Assembly (NCBI GenBank): GCA_019694895.1
Contig: JAIBBA010000008.1
Coordinates: 1 to 49,201, forward strand
Direction: 5' to 3'
Length of the DNA stretch: 49,201 nucleotides
DNA from: Chitinophagales bacterium
GTDB lineage: Bacteria; Bacteroidota; Bacteroidia; Chitinophagales; BACL12
This document shows, in pieces, positions 9,239 to 17,362 of the stretch (positions are counted from its first letter, which is position 1; the number at the start of each line of letters is the position of its first letter). A program made the translations under genes and the position numbers. A model generated the notes under the pieces. The model was not told the DNA's origin and ran no database searches. It saw nothing but the letters and a program-made list of their open reading frames with translations.

Positions 9239-9246
9239 CAAAGTTA
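9239..9246 (-). promoter_or_regulatory. -7 promoter box for the 9163 gene
   Basis: The minus strand reads TAACTTTG, a full TAnnTTTG match, 75 nt before the ATG at 9163. It lies just downstream of the tsaC stop (9270), so the secreted-protein gene is probably a separate unit from tsaC. Confidence 0.6.
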
Positions 9247-9269
9247 CATATATAAAATTAACAATACCA

Positions 9270-10223
9270 CTAGGCAGATGCTCTTTCCAGACGGTCGTTA
9301 ATAGCAATGCCAATGCCGATTTCAGGCACACGCTCGGCGATAATTATTTCTACATCTTCATTTTCAGCCTCATGCAAAGCTGAGAACAATTGTTGTGCAG
9401 CCTCATGTAAATCGCCTCTACCACTCAAAATGATGTTTCGGATAACACTCGAATGCGCTATCCCTTCGGAAAAGGTGATTAAGCAAACGCGCTGTTGCTT
9501 GTATTTTTCTAGCATAGCAGCAACTTCTCCCAAAACCAGTGGAATCTTTGGCGCATAATGACTCTTCAGCATTCCGGGCGCTTCAGGGCGATCACCTTGT
9601 GGTGTGCTGAATTCCGGTTCATACCCTAAAATAGGATGCATCATTTCGGCAGAAACACCACCGGGACGAAGGATGCTTACAACCCCATCATTTTTCAGCT
9701 TAACGATGGTGCTTTCAACCCCTACCGCACAATTTCCACCATCCAAAATATAGGATACCTTCTCGCCTAATTGCTCTTCAACATGCGCTGCAGTTGTGGG
9801 ACTAACCCTGCCAAAAAGATTAGCACTCGGCGCTGCCAGAGGGAATTCCAGGTTGCGTAGCAAGGCTAAAGTCATTGGGTGATTTGGTATTCGGACTGCC
9901 ACAAAGTCACTTCCCGCTGTTACAAGCGGATGTATCATGTGATTCCTCGGTAGCAGGATCGTCAATGGTCCCGGCCAAAAGGTTGTTGCCAATTGCTCCA
10001 AAACGCCTGAAATGCCCGTTGTGAAAGAGTTTACCCGCTCAATATCTGAGGTGTGAACGATCAACGGATTGAATTGGGGTCTTTGTTTAGCTTCGAAAAT
10101 ACGTGTAACGGCCTCCTTGTCGAACGCGTTGGCTGCCAGTCCGTAAACTGTTTCCGTAGGAATGGCTACCAGAGCGCCTTCCCGCAACTTCTGCGCCGCA
10201 AAACCAATGTCATTTCCCGTCAT
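9270..10223 (-). CDS. tsaC: L-threonylcarbamoyladenylate synthase, Sua5 type
   Basis: 317 residues: an N-terminal YrdC/TsaC domain (about 1-200) plus a C-terminal Sua5 domain (about 210-317), which distinguishes long Sua5 from the short E. coli TsaC (about 190). It makes threonylcarbamoyl-AMP from Thr, bicarbonate and ATP for t6A37 modification of ANN-decoding tRNAs. Visible motifs are the opening IPTETVYGLAANAF, the nucleotide-binding KQRPQFNPLIVH (about 47-58) and PSANLFGRVSPTTA (about 132-145). A linker PEAPGMLKSHYAPKIPL joins the domains, typical of Sua5. The gene overlaps the upstream methyltransferase gene by 4 nt (ATGA), so they are cotranscribed. No unusual residue seen. Confidence 0.95.
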   Translation of the reverse strand: MTGNDIGFAAQKLREGALVAIPTETVYGLAANAFDKEAVTRIFEAKQRPQFNPLIVHTSDIERVNSFTTGISGVLEQLATTFWPGPLTILLPRNHMIHPLVTAGSDFVAVRIPNHPMTLALLRNLEFPLAAPSANLFGRVSPTTAAHVEEQLGEKVSYILDGGNCAVGVESTIVKLKNDGVVSILRPGGVSAEMMHPILGYEPEFSTPQGDRPEAPGMLKSHYAPKIPLVLGEVAAMLEKYKQQRVCLITFSEGIAHSSVIRNIILSGRGDLHEAAQQLFSALHEAENEDVEIIIAERVPEIGIGIAINDRLERASA

Positions 10224-10897
10224 GTTGTAATTGGTGCCTGGTAATTTAAAATATAATTCCCGCCGGTATCTATATCCTCACCTTCGGGAAAAACTTGCTT
10301 GAGATTTTCCCACAAAGTTAATTCAGCCTGCCGCTCTGATGCCAACCGGCTGAATAAAAGTGTGCCACCCGGCGCAAGCGCGCTTTTTACATGATGCAGG
10401 AAGTCGAACTCATGCAAGGCTGCAGGGACACGTTTATCAATAAACAAATCGCAGAAAATGGCATCGAATTGCAGCTTGTTATGCTCCATAAAGTGAACCG
10501 CATCATCGGTAAACAAATCGAGCTTCTGTAATAGCTGCTTGTTTGGATAATAATGTTTTGCCAGAGATACAATTACAGGATCAATCTCTACACATGTGAT
10601 CTTGCCCTTGAAGGCAAATTTGGTTTGTAGCATATAAGGCACAGATCCTAAGCCCAATCCCAATACTAATATGTGATTGTAATTTTTAAGCCTGTTGCGA
10701 ATCTGATGAATGGCCGTTCTGTAGCTAGTGTATTTATCTTCAAATGAATAAGTAGCATCCGGAGAATTGAGCATACAGCGTCCTTCTGTAAGCACGACCT
10801 CCAAAACAGGTGTAAATTCACTGTGTTGAGTTGTGAGCTGTATAGGCTTGAAATAGCTAAAAATGCGTTGCCATGGCGATATTGCCTTTAGTGCCAT
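10220..10897 (-). CDS. Spermidine-synthase-like class I methyltransferase fold protein
   Basis: 225 residues. A Rossmann-type SAM/dcSAM-binding site is clear: HILVLGLGLGSVPYML (about 74-89, motif I) and CVEIDPVIVSLAKHYYP (about 101-117, acidic tip of beta2). DLFTDDAVHFM and DAIFCDLFIDKRVPAALHE follow. The spacing resembles SpeE-like proteins of Bacteroidota that are annotated as fused spermidine synthase or methyltransferase. The full N-terminal beta-domain of real spermidine synthases is reduced to about 60 residues, so aminopropyl transfer is uncertain. A -7 box is 4 nt before the ATG, and the 3' end overlaps tsaC by 4 nt. Confidence 0.82.
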   Translation of the reverse strand: MALKAISPWQRIFSYFKPIQLTTQHSEFTPVLEVVLTEGRCMLNSPDATYSFEDKYTSYRTAIHQIRNRLKNYNHILVLGLGLGSVPYMLQTKFAFKGKITCVEIDPVIVSLAKHYYPNKQLLQKLDLFTDDAVHFMEHNKLQFDAIFCDLFIDKRVPAALHEFDFLHHVKSALAPGGTLLFSRLASERQAELTLWENLKQVFPEGEDIDTGGNYILNYQAPITT

Positions 10898-10901
10898 GGT
10901 G

Positions 10902-10909
10902 CAAAGCTA
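10902..10909 (-). promoter_or_regulatory. -7 promoter box of the SpeE-like/tsaC operon
   Basis: The minus strand reads TAGCTTTG, a full TAnnTTTG match, 4 nt before the ATG at 10897. It overlaps the stop codon of the M48 gene (10907). Confidence 0.6.
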
Positions 10910-11698
10910 CTTCGAATAATACTTCATAGCCTCATTCATATACGTATCGCGGATATTGGTGATCCTGGTTTCGTCGCTTGGATGCGTACTCAAAAACTCC
11001 GGAATCCCTGCACTGTTAGCACTCATGCGTTCCCAAAAGTTGATGGCATTGTGCGGATCATACCCAGCGGCAGCCATAAATATAAGTCCCAATCGATCGG
11101 CTTCAGACTCTTGTGTGCGGCTGAAAGGCAGCAAAACACCAACTTGTGTACCTACACCTACGGCAGTCATAAGCAAATTTCTTGTTTCTGTTGGCTTGTT
11201 GGCTAAAGCAACATCAAGTGCCATAAATCCGGTTTCAGCGAGTAAACCCTGGCTCATACGTTCATTTCCGTGGCGCGCAACGGCATGGGCTATCTCGTGT
11301 CCCAATACTACTGCCAAGCCGGCGTCATCCTTGGTGTAGGGTAGAATTCCGGTATACACAACAATCTTTCCGCCGGGCATGCACCAGGCATTGGGTTCTT
11401 TACTCTCAACCAGGTTTACTTCCCATTGGTAACCTTTTATCAGGTCGCCATAGCCCTCATCATTCAACACTTTGGTAACGGCAGGTATCAGCTTATCTGC
11501 CACGCGGTGAACGGAATTGTTATCCTTGCCTGCGTCTACCACATCACTTTCCTTGAGGAAATCGCTGTATGCTGCGAGACTCATCGAGATCATCTGACTT
11601 TCAGGCAGTAAATGCACCTGTTTGCGGTTGGTAATAGGCACGCGTGTGCAGGCGGTGATCAACATAGCGGGGATTACAATCCAAAGCAGCTTCTTCAT
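10907..11698 (-). CDS. M48-family metalloprotease lipoprotein (LoiP/BepA-like)
   Basis: 263 residues from ATG 11698, chosen because MKKLLWIVIPAMLITACTRV is a lipoprotein signal with Cys17 in the lipobox LITAC; an ATG at 11722 would add eight polar residues. The zinc site is HEIAHA (H134, E135, H138) with the third ligand E199 in QESEADRLG. This is the M48C arrangement of the periplasmic quality-control proteases LoiP (YggG) and BepA, without the TPR tail of BepA. It likely degrades misfolded outer-membrane proteins from a lipid anchor. GATATTTG, one base off the -7 consensus, lies at 11724-11731. It is divergent from the TonB-dependent receptor gene. Confidence 0.92.
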   Translation of the reverse strand: MKKLLWIVIPAMLITACTRVPITNRKQVHLLPESQMISMSLAAYSDFLKESDVVDAGKDNNSVHRVADKLIPAVTKVLNDEGYGDLIKGYQWEVNLVESKEPNAWCMPGGKIVVYTGILPYTKDDAGLAVVLGHEIAHAVARHGNERMSQGLLAETGFMALDVALANKPTETRNLLMTAVGVGTQVGVLLPFSRTQESEADRLGLIFMAAAGYDPHNAINFWERMSANSAGIPEFLSTHPSDETRITNIRDTYMNEAMKYYSK

Positions 11699-11786
11699 CT
11701 GTATAGGTTTTGGGTTAGTCATGCAAATATCGTACTCAATTTGTAAATCGTGTGCAGAACTCTGTTTCCTGAAAGGTAGGTTTATT

Positions 11787-11794
11787 TATCTTTA
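11787..11794 (+). promoter_or_regulatory. Probable -7 box of the TonB-dependent receptor gene
   Basis: TATCTTTA (TAnnTTTG with one mismatch), 19 nt before the ATG. The ten bases TATCTTTACC are identical to those at the riboswitch promoter (15736). Confidence 0.45.
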
Positions 11795-11813
11795 CCCGTC
11801 AACAAAACCACAC

Positions 11814-14078
11814 ATGAAGCGACTGACAGCCTTAGTTTCAGCCCTGTTTATAACATCTCTTTCTTCGTTATTATCGGCCCAAAATTGTACTGTTGCCGGA
11901 GTCGTAACTGACAAGTCTAATGAAGAGCCGCTCATAGGAGCTACTATAACACTTCAAGGTGCAAGTGTTATGCGGGTGAGCACCGATCTTGATGGAGCCT
12001 TTAAAATGATGGTTGCTGAAGGTAAATACCAAATGATAGTTGCTTATATCGGTTATCAAAATGATACTATTTCAATTACCGCAAGTCCCGGAAAAGAAAT
12101 TATACTTCCTATTCGACTGGAGGAATTCGCAGGATTGCTGAATACTGTGGTGGTGACAGGTTCTAAATTCGAGAAAAAAATAGGAGAGGAAACAGTTACC
12201 ATTGATGTCATAAAAACAGATTTGATTGAACACACAAATGATTTTCGTTTGGACCAAACAGTTCAGCGGATGCCGGGAGTTAGTGTGATTGATGATCAGG
12301 CAAATATCCGTGGCGGAGCAGGATATAGCTATGGTGCAGGAAGCAGGGTGCTCATTCTGATGGATGACCTGCCCATGTTGACCGGTGATGCGGCATTTCC
12401 GAGCTGGGATTTTATTCCCATAGAAAATATCCAACAAGTAGAGATCATCAAAGGCGCTTCAAGTGCATTGTATGGTTCCAGTGCCTTGAATGGTATCATT
12501 AATGTTCGCACAGTATTTCCCACATCAACACCCGAAACCAAACTTTCCATTTTTAATGGCGTTTATTTCAGTCCGAAAGATACCGCACAGAAATGGTGGG
12601 GTGATGATATGCCGTTTACTGCAGGAGGGAGTTTTGCGCACAAACAAAAATTCAACCGATTTGATCTTGTAACCGGAGCGTATGTATTTAATCAAGAAAG
12701 TTATTTGAAAGAAATCTACAACCACAGGGCAAGAGCAAATGCGAATATGCGCTATCGCATTAATAATAATTTTGTGCTGGGGTTAAATGTAAATGCACAA
12801 GTCAATAGATCGGCGAATTTCTTTTTCTGGAATAATATTGACTCCGGGTTATATATTCCGGCGCCTAATACTGCCTCTTTCAATCGCGGGTTTAAAATCA
12901 CTGTAGATCCTTATCTTAACTATTACGATGCAAAAGGGAACAGACATAAAATACTGACTCGCTATTACGGCAATCATAATGTTACTCCCGGAATCGATCA
13001 AAGTAATTTCAATGACCTTTTTTACGGAGAATATCAATATCAAAAACATCTGGAGGATATCAGACTTGTGATTACCTCGGGTGTAATTGGCAGTGAAACT
13101 TATTCTAACGCCGATTTGTACGGCGATAGTTCATATACCTCAGGCAATGAAGCGGCATACCTGCAATTCGATAAAAAGCTTGGTAATAAATGGAATTTAA
13201 GTGCGGGAATGCGATATGAATTTAATCAAATCGGAGAATTGAAGGAATCGAGACCGGTGTTCAGAGCCGGAGCGAATTATCAAATTGCAAAATATACTTT
13301 CGCTCGTGCATCCTGGGGGCAAGGATATCGCTTTCCGACAATTGCTGAAAAATATATTTCGACCGGTATTTCAGGCTTGAGTATTTTCCCAAATCCTGAT
13401 TTGACAAGCGAAACAGGCTGGAGTGCAGAAGCAGGTATTAAGCAAGGTGTCAAGTTTTCTAACTGGAATGGATTAATGGATATTTCAGGGTTTATGTCGG
13501 AGTACTACGACATGATGGAATTCACTTTCGGTTATTATCCAACACCGGGATTCATGTCGCTGAATATTGGCGATACAAGAATAATGGGTGCAGAGATTTC
13601 TTTTATCGGTGAAGGGAAAATCGGAAATATTCCTACTACTTTAATTGCAGGATATACCTATATCGATCCAAAATTTCAGGTATTTGATTCATTGCAAAAT
13701 GCATTATCCAGTGCCGACTATAACGTGCTGAAATACAGATTCCGTCATACCGTGAAATTTGATGTTGAGAGCACCTTCCACAAATTCAGATTTGGCGCAG
13801 CATGCAATTATACCAGTTTTATGGAAGCCGTTGACGCCGCATTTGTTGACCCGATTATTCCTGCAATTGGACTGTATATCATTGAAGGACTTCAGGAATA
13901 CAGAGATGAACATGATTCCGGCGATTATGTGATTGACCTTCGCGCTGCCTGGGTGTTTAACGACCGGAATGAAATCAGTGTAAATTGTAATAATTTATTA
14001 AATCGCGAATATTCCGTTCGCCCTGCGAAAATGGAAGCACCAAGAAATATCATGGTGAAATATTCACTGAATCTTTAA
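11814..14078 (+). CDS. TonB-dependent outer-membrane receptor
   Basis: 754 residues from the ATG at 11814, which opens a signal peptide (MKRLTALVSALFITSLSSLLSAQ). Domains in order: CarboxypepD_reg-like beta-sandwich (about 25-105, NCTVAGVVTDKSNEEPLIGA), plug (about 112-230, with LILMDDLPMLTGDAAF and VEIIKGASSALYGSSALNG), then the 22-strand barrel to the end (NREYSVRPAKMEAPRN, the usual closing motif). It imports an unknown ligand using TonB/ExbBD energy. There is no SusD partner, so it is a transporter of the siderophore/vitamin/metal kind, not a SusC. The leader is only about 20 nt, so there is no room for a riboswitch. It lies 1.9 kb upstream of the B12 operon. Confidence 0.93.
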   Translation: MKRLTALVSALFITSLSSLLSAQNCTVAGVVTDKSNEEPLIGATITLQGASVMRVSTDLDGAFKMMVAEGKYQMIVAYIGYQNDTISITASPGKEIILPIRLEEFAGLLNTVVVTGSKFEKKIGEETVTIDVIKTDLIEHTNDFRLDQTVQRMPGVSVIDDQANIRGGAGYSYGAGSRVLILMDDLPMLTGDAAFPSWDFIPIENIQQVEIIKGASSALYGSSALNGIINVRTVFPTSTPETKLSIFNGVYFSPKDTAQKWWGDDMPFTAGGSFAHKQKFNRFDLVTGAYVFNQESYLKEIYNHRARANANMRYRINNNFVLGLNVNAQVNRSANFFFWNNIDSGLYIPAPNTASFNRGFKITVDPYLNYYDAKGNRHKILTRYYGNHNVTPGIDQSNFNDLFYGEYQYQKHLEDIRLVITSGVIGSETYSNADLYGDSSYTSGNEAAYLQFDKKLGNKWNLSAGMRYEFNQIGELKESRPVFRAGANYQIAKYTFARASWGQGYRFPTIAEKYISTGISGLSIFPNPDLTSETGWSAEAGIKQGVKFSNWNGLMDISGFMSEYYDMMEFTFGYYPTPGFMSLNIGDTRIMGAEISFIGEGKIGNIPTTLIAGYTYIDPKFQVFDSLQNALSSADYNVLKYRFRHTVKFDVESTFHKFRFGAACNYTSFMEAVDAAFVDPIIPAIGLYIIEGLQEYRDEHDSGDYVIDLRAAWVFNDRNEISVNCNNLLNREYSVRPAKMEAPRNIMVKYSLNL

Positions 14079-14132
14079 TTGCGATTTAATACTATTTACT
14101 ATTAGTGAATTAGGATTATAGTTTACAGAGCC

Positions 14133-14420
14133 ATGACCTTAGGAGCCCTTACAGATAAATTGAGGAAGCGCATCGTTGAATTCAGATGGAAGCATCGATT
14201 CGAAACAAAGGTGTCGCCTGCAATTAATTTTATCGAAATGGCACTGAATATCACAGAATTGGCTATGGTGAAAAGTAGACCTATAGATATACTTGAAGAA
14301 CACTGGTTTCATGAGGGCTGGCCTGTCATTCATACACTAGAAGATACAGAGTGGGAAGATATTATTGATCTGTATCGCACCCTTACCTTCAAAGTGCAGG
14401 AACGCAATTGGTTTCGTTAA
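14133..14420 (+). CDS. Small conserved-looking protein of unknown function
   Basis: 95 residues, not recognised. It starts 54 nt after the receptor gene on the same strand and may be read through from it. The chain is charged and helical, with KLRKRIVEFRWKHRF near the start and a Trp-rich second half (EEHWFHEGWPVIHTLEDTEWEDIIDLYRTL). No signal peptide or transmembrane segment is visible, so it should be cytoplasmic. Its stop (TAA, 14418-14420) directly abuts the stop of the convergent HTH gene. The acidic/aromatic composition suggests a protein-binding role, but that is inference only. Confidence 0.65.
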   Translation: MTLGALTDKLRKRIVEFRWKHRFETKVSPAINFIEMALNITELAMVKSRPIDILEEHWFHEGWPVIHTLEDTEWEDIIDLYRTLTFKVQERNWFR

Positions 14421-15434
14421 TTAGGCCAGCATTTTCTCGCGAGCAATTTCTACTACCTTTCGAAGATGTCTGAAATATTTTGAGCGGTTTTTCTCAGAGA
14501 TGCCACTGATCAGATTTGATTTATTGAGAATGCTCTTCATCCAGGCTTCTGTTTCAGAGGCATAGCGTGCGCTGTTTGTGCTTAAAATACTGAAAGTCAT
14601 ATGACTGATATAACTTGTAGTTTTTCCTCCGCCAAAGGTTAGTACAGTATTATTGCCCAGGAGCACATCACTTTGATATAAATTGAACTCCTGATAAGGC
14701 TGTTTTAATCTGTCGCCATACTTTAATTTTCTGCTAATTGATGCCATAGCTTCGGTATGATCAATCAGGTGATTGAGTTGAGCAATAATTTCTTCCAGAT
14801 CTTCTTTCTTTTTGAAATAATCTGCTTCATGATAGTAATGCAATTGTTTTAACGTAGTATGCATGATATCATCAGGCCAAATTTCATCGCTGGGGATCAT
14901 CAGGTATACATCGTGAATTTTATTGGCGAGGGTCACTAATTCTCTGTCGATATCATTGGGATCGTAATGTGGTTTGAAATCATCAATGCCTTCTATTTCT
15001 CGCATCCAAAAATGCATTTTAAATTTCGCGAGTGGTTCAAATGCGAACTGAAGAAATAGGGGAGTGTCGATGGCAGAATATTGGATACGACGGTCTTCAT
15101 GATTAAGCAATTCATCAGAAGACTTATATATCATTTCTATATGTTTGATAAACGATGCCTTGGTGCCATCAGGAGCAACGTAACGGAAGTTCACCAGGCC
15201 TTTTATTTCATCTGTAAAATAGGCGATAGGTATCTTATAATGATTACATAATGTTATAGCCTCATCAATGCTCATGGCTGTTTCACCACGAATGCGTCGG
15301 TAGGCACTATCCTGGCTGATATTGAGGATATCAATCAACTGGTCGGCCAAAGAAATATGAGCCGGCAGCATTCCTTTTAATCGTCCGATAAAATCCAGTT
15401 GATAGGGATTTTCCTGTGGCAGTGTGTCTTTCAT
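14421..15434 (-). CDS. HTH-domain protein with long effector-like C-terminus, unknown role
   Basis: 337 residues from ATG 15434. A longer in-frame start at 15632 was rejected because the extra 66 residues cross a GC-rich hairpin and look random. Residues about 15-75 form a Cro/XRE- or BetR-like helix-turn-helix (ISLADQLIDILNISQDSAYRRIRG followed by SIDEAITLCNHYKIP). The remaining 260 residues are alpha-rich with an aromatic section (MHFWMREIEGIDDFKPHYD) and no known domain I can name. Bacteroidota carry many such orphan regulators. It is convergent with the 95-residue orphan and divergent from the cobalamin operon, about 300 nt from its promoter. Confidence 0.8.
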   Translation of the reverse strand: MKDTLPQENPYQLDFIGRLKGMLPAHISLADQLIDILNISQDSAYRRIRGETAMSIDEAITLCNHYKIPIAYFTDEIKGLVNFRYVAPDGTKASFIKHIEMIYKSSDELLNHEDRRIQYSAIDTPLFLQFAFEPLAKFKMHFWMREIEGIDDFKPHYDPNDIDRELVTLANKIHDVYLMIPSDEIWPDDIMHTTLKQLHYYHEADYFKKKEDLEEIIAQLNHLIDHTEAMASISRKLKYGDRLKQPYQEFNLYQSDVLLGNNTVLTFGGGKTTSYISHMTFSILSTNSARYASETEAWMKSILNKSNLISGISEKNRSKYFRHLRKVVEIAREKMLA

Positions 15435-15557
15435 CGTCCGCAATTTGCGAAAAATGCATGATATGTGCAATGATGGTACCCATTTTTGAACAAAATGTAA
15501 TTGATGACCTGATGCATTTTGATTAATGAAAAAATGGGAAAGTTTATAAAATGTAAG

Positions 15558-15588
15558 GGCGCCACACCCCTGGGGCGTAGCGCCTTTT
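15558..15588. repeat. GC-rich hairpin in the HTH/riboswitch intergenic region
   Basis: GGCGC at 15558-15562 pairs with GCGCC at 15580-15584. Inside, AC/GT and CC/GG pairs continue the stem with single mismatches. TTTTCTT follows on the plus strand, so it has the form of a plus-strand intrinsic terminator, although no plus-strand gene ends nearby. It stands out in AT-rich surroundings and could insulate the B12 promoter from upstream transcription. Confidence 0.5.
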
Positions 15589-15614
15589 CTTACTTGAACG
15601 TCTCTGCGACAAGA

Positions 15615-15653
15615 CAGCACTAAAACGTGCACGTCTTTCAGATTAGTGTACTG
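15615..15653. repeat. Nested inverted repeats upstream of the B12 promoter
   Basis: CAGCACTAA (15615-15623) faces TTAGTG-TA-CTG (15643-15653), its complement apart from a 2-nt bulge. Between them lies the perfect 10-bp palindrome ACGTGCACGT (15625-15634). It sits about 85 nt upstream of the -7 box, where a dimeric regulator could bind. Confidence 0.4.
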
Positions 15654-15735
15654 CTCAAATATTTTTATTTCAAAGGTTGCAAGGCTTTTGCATAGGGTGT
15701 GTATAACTCTGTTTATCGGTGGCAGAAGGGCTATA

Positions 15736-15743
15736 TATCTTTA
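15736..15743 (+). promoter_or_regulatory. Probable -7 box of the cobalamin operon
   Basis: TATCTTTA (one mismatch to TAnnTTTG) ends 9 nt before the first riboswitch helix, so the RNA would begin right at the aptamer. Confidence 0.5.
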
Positions 15744-15752
15744 CCATGCAAG

Positions 15753-15928
15753 ATTGGTGGCGACTAACCGATACGGAAGGTTGCCCTAAGAGGGAACCCG
15801 GTGTGAATCCGGGGCAGTCCCCACTGCTGTAATTCCGCAGTCTATGCTTTCGGAAGCGCAATACCACTGTTCAATTGATTGAATGGGAAGGTTTTCCGAA
15901 GGGCGGAAGAGCCAGAAGACCTGCCAAT
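15753..15928 (+). promoter_or_regulatory. Cobalamin (adenosylcobalamin-type) riboswitch
   Basis: The conserved cobalamin aptamer segments occur in order: GAGGGAA (15790-15796), GGTGTGAATCC (15800-15810), CCCCACTGCTGT (15819-15830), and the B12 box AGCCAGAAGACCTGCC (15910-15925). The closing helix P1 is ATTGG (15753-15757) with CCAAT (15924-15928). It lies in the leader of the beta-propeller/BtuFCD genes with about 100 nt between aptamer and start codon. By family rule, cobalamin binding shuts off expression of uptake genes. No obvious terminator hairpin lies between aptamer and ATG, which suggests control of translation initiation, as is common in this phylum. Confidence 0.95.
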
Positions 15929-16029
15929 GCCTGCACGATCATCTCTTTTGGGGCAAAAGGGATGTGGCACAGCGAACATGCTGTATTAATAGATTGCCTC
16001 TATTATTTCATTTAGAAAAACAACCTATT

Positions 16030-17313
16030 ATGAAGAAATTCATGTACCTGATTCTCGCGGTGATGATTACCACCTCCGCATTTTCTCAAGCCTACGTTTC
16101 GCGAGTGCTCGTGTTGAACGAAGGGTATTTCGATTACATTACCAATGACATCATTGTTCCGGTGACCGTTGGCGCTTATGATCCACAAACAGACACTTAT
16201 ACTACCATTCAAACTATTGATGAAGCCAGGTTCGCTTCTGATATTGCTATTGATGGCGATTACTATTATGTGGCTGCTGATCATTTTTTGCAGAAATATG
16301 ATTTGCTTACCAACGCCCTCATCAGCAGCATTGATGTTGAAGGCATACGTCAAATCGCAATTACAAATGATGAGATCATTGTTACGCGTGGTGAATATTT
16401 GGTAACGCTGCCATCATATATTCAGGTGTATCAAAAAGAAACGATGACGCTTGATTATGAAATTCCTGCAGATGTGATACCGCACACTACTGAAGGTGTT
16501 ATCGTAAAAGATGGTAAAGCTTACATCGCAGTTAACAACGGTTTCGTTTTTGGTGGGGAAGTGGGATATATTGCCGTATTAGACCTCGCAACCGCATATG
16601 TTGAAAATATCATTGACCTGGGTGCTGATGGCATCAATCCGGATAATCTGATGATCGAAGGAGATCAATTGTTTACACTCAACAACAAAGATTTTACAGG
16701 AAGTTCTGTTTCCTCATACAAAATCGGAACAGGCGAACTGGCAACTACTAACCTTGCAAATATTTCTTCAGGATGTGGCACATCTGCTATATCCGGTGGA
16801 AGCATTTATTATCAGGAATTATTTGGCACTACCATCAGTAAGTTCGACCCTGCAACGGAAACGATAACAGATGAAAATGAATATGGCATCAGTTTCTACG
16901 GATTGAGCTTCGACCCGCTCAATGGACAGATGTACACTTCCGAAACAGACTATTTCAGCTATGGAAAAGTATATGTATATAATACTGATGGTACATTGTC
17001 TACAAGCTTCGATGCCGGCGTGTCTCCCGGAAATTTTGCATTTGATGTCAGGATGGAATCAGGTGTAAAAGACCTCAAATCAGACTTCCTAAAAATGCAG
17101 CCAAATCCTGCAACTGAACAAATAAGCCTGAAGGCAGATTTCAATATTGAAACAGTAAGTATCAGCAATATTCAAGGTGCCTCTTGTTTAACTTTGGATG
17201 GTTCTCATGCTGATTTAATGTTGATTGATATCACTAAACTGCCTGCAGGACAATATATCCTTTCCGCTACTGGTGATTCAAGTACTCAGAGCGCCATGTT
17301 TATTAAACAATAA
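16030..17313 (+). CDS. T9SS-exported YncE/BtuG-like beta-propeller protein in B12 operon
   Basis: 427 residues from ATG 16030. An upstream frame extension to 15883 runs through the riboswitch and is not used. Signal peptide MKKFMYLILAVMITTSAFSQA; then repeated four-stranded blades (about 25-345, e.g. FASDIAIDGDYYYVAADHFLQKYD and GKAYIAVNNGFVFGGEVGYIAVLDL) as in YncE-like propellers. The end (about 350-427) is a T9SS type A sorting domain: LKMQPNPATEQISLKA, then VSISNIQG, then LPAGQYILSATG. So it is secreted and attached at the surface. As first gene under the B12 riboswitch it corresponds by position and fold to BtuG, the surface cobalamin-binding propeller of Bacteroides. Cobalamin binding is inferred. 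Confidence 0.88.
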   Translation: MKKFMYLILAVMITTSAFSQAYVSRVLVLNEGYFDYITNDIIVPVTVGAYDPQTDTYTTIQTIDEARFASDIAIDGDYYYVAADHFLQKYDLLTNALISSIDVEGIRQIAITNDEIIVTRGEYLVTLPSYIQVYQKETMTLDYEIPADVIPHTTEGVIVKDGKAYIAVNNGFVFGGEVGYIAVLDLATAYVENIIDLGADGINPDNLMIEGDQLFTLNNKDFTGSSVSSYKIGTGELATTNLANISSGCGTSAISGGSIYYQELFGTTISKFDPATETITDENEYGISFYGLSFDPLNGQMYTSETDYFSYGKVYVYNTDGTLSTSFDAGVSPGNFAFDVRMESGVKDLKSDFLKMQPNPATEQISLKADFNIETVSISNIQGASCLTLDGSHADLMLIDITKLPAGQYILSATGDSSTQSAMFIKQ

Positions 17314-17321
17314 TGCATGAT

Positions 17322-17361
17322 AAACGGGTAAGACTATTGATGGTTTTACCCGTTTGATTTT
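17322..17361 (+). terminator. Intergenic stem-loop between propeller gene and btuF-like gene
   Basis: AAACGGGTAA (17322-17331) and TTACCCGTTT (17346-17355) form a perfect 10-bp stem with a 14-nt loop, followed by GATTTTTA. It is shaped like an intrinsic terminator, but the T-run is short and the next gene's ATG (17363) is directly behind it. It probably acts as a partial terminator or 3'-end protector, so that the propeller gene is expressed above the transporter. Confidence 0.65.
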
Positions 17362-17362
17362 T

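Noticed and set aside
15435..15632. 66-residue N-terminal extension of the HTH protein
   Set aside because: It is translated from the hairpin and palindrome region, rich in unrelated residues, and the HTH domain follows normally from ATG 15434.
15670..15867. Minus-strand open frame across the riboswitch
   Set aside because: It lies antisense to the conserved aptamer; its protein has no recognisable features and the conserved bases are explained by RNA structure.
15883..16029. N-terminal extension of the propeller gene into the riboswitch
   Set aside because: The extension includes the B12 box, and the signal peptide begins at 16030.
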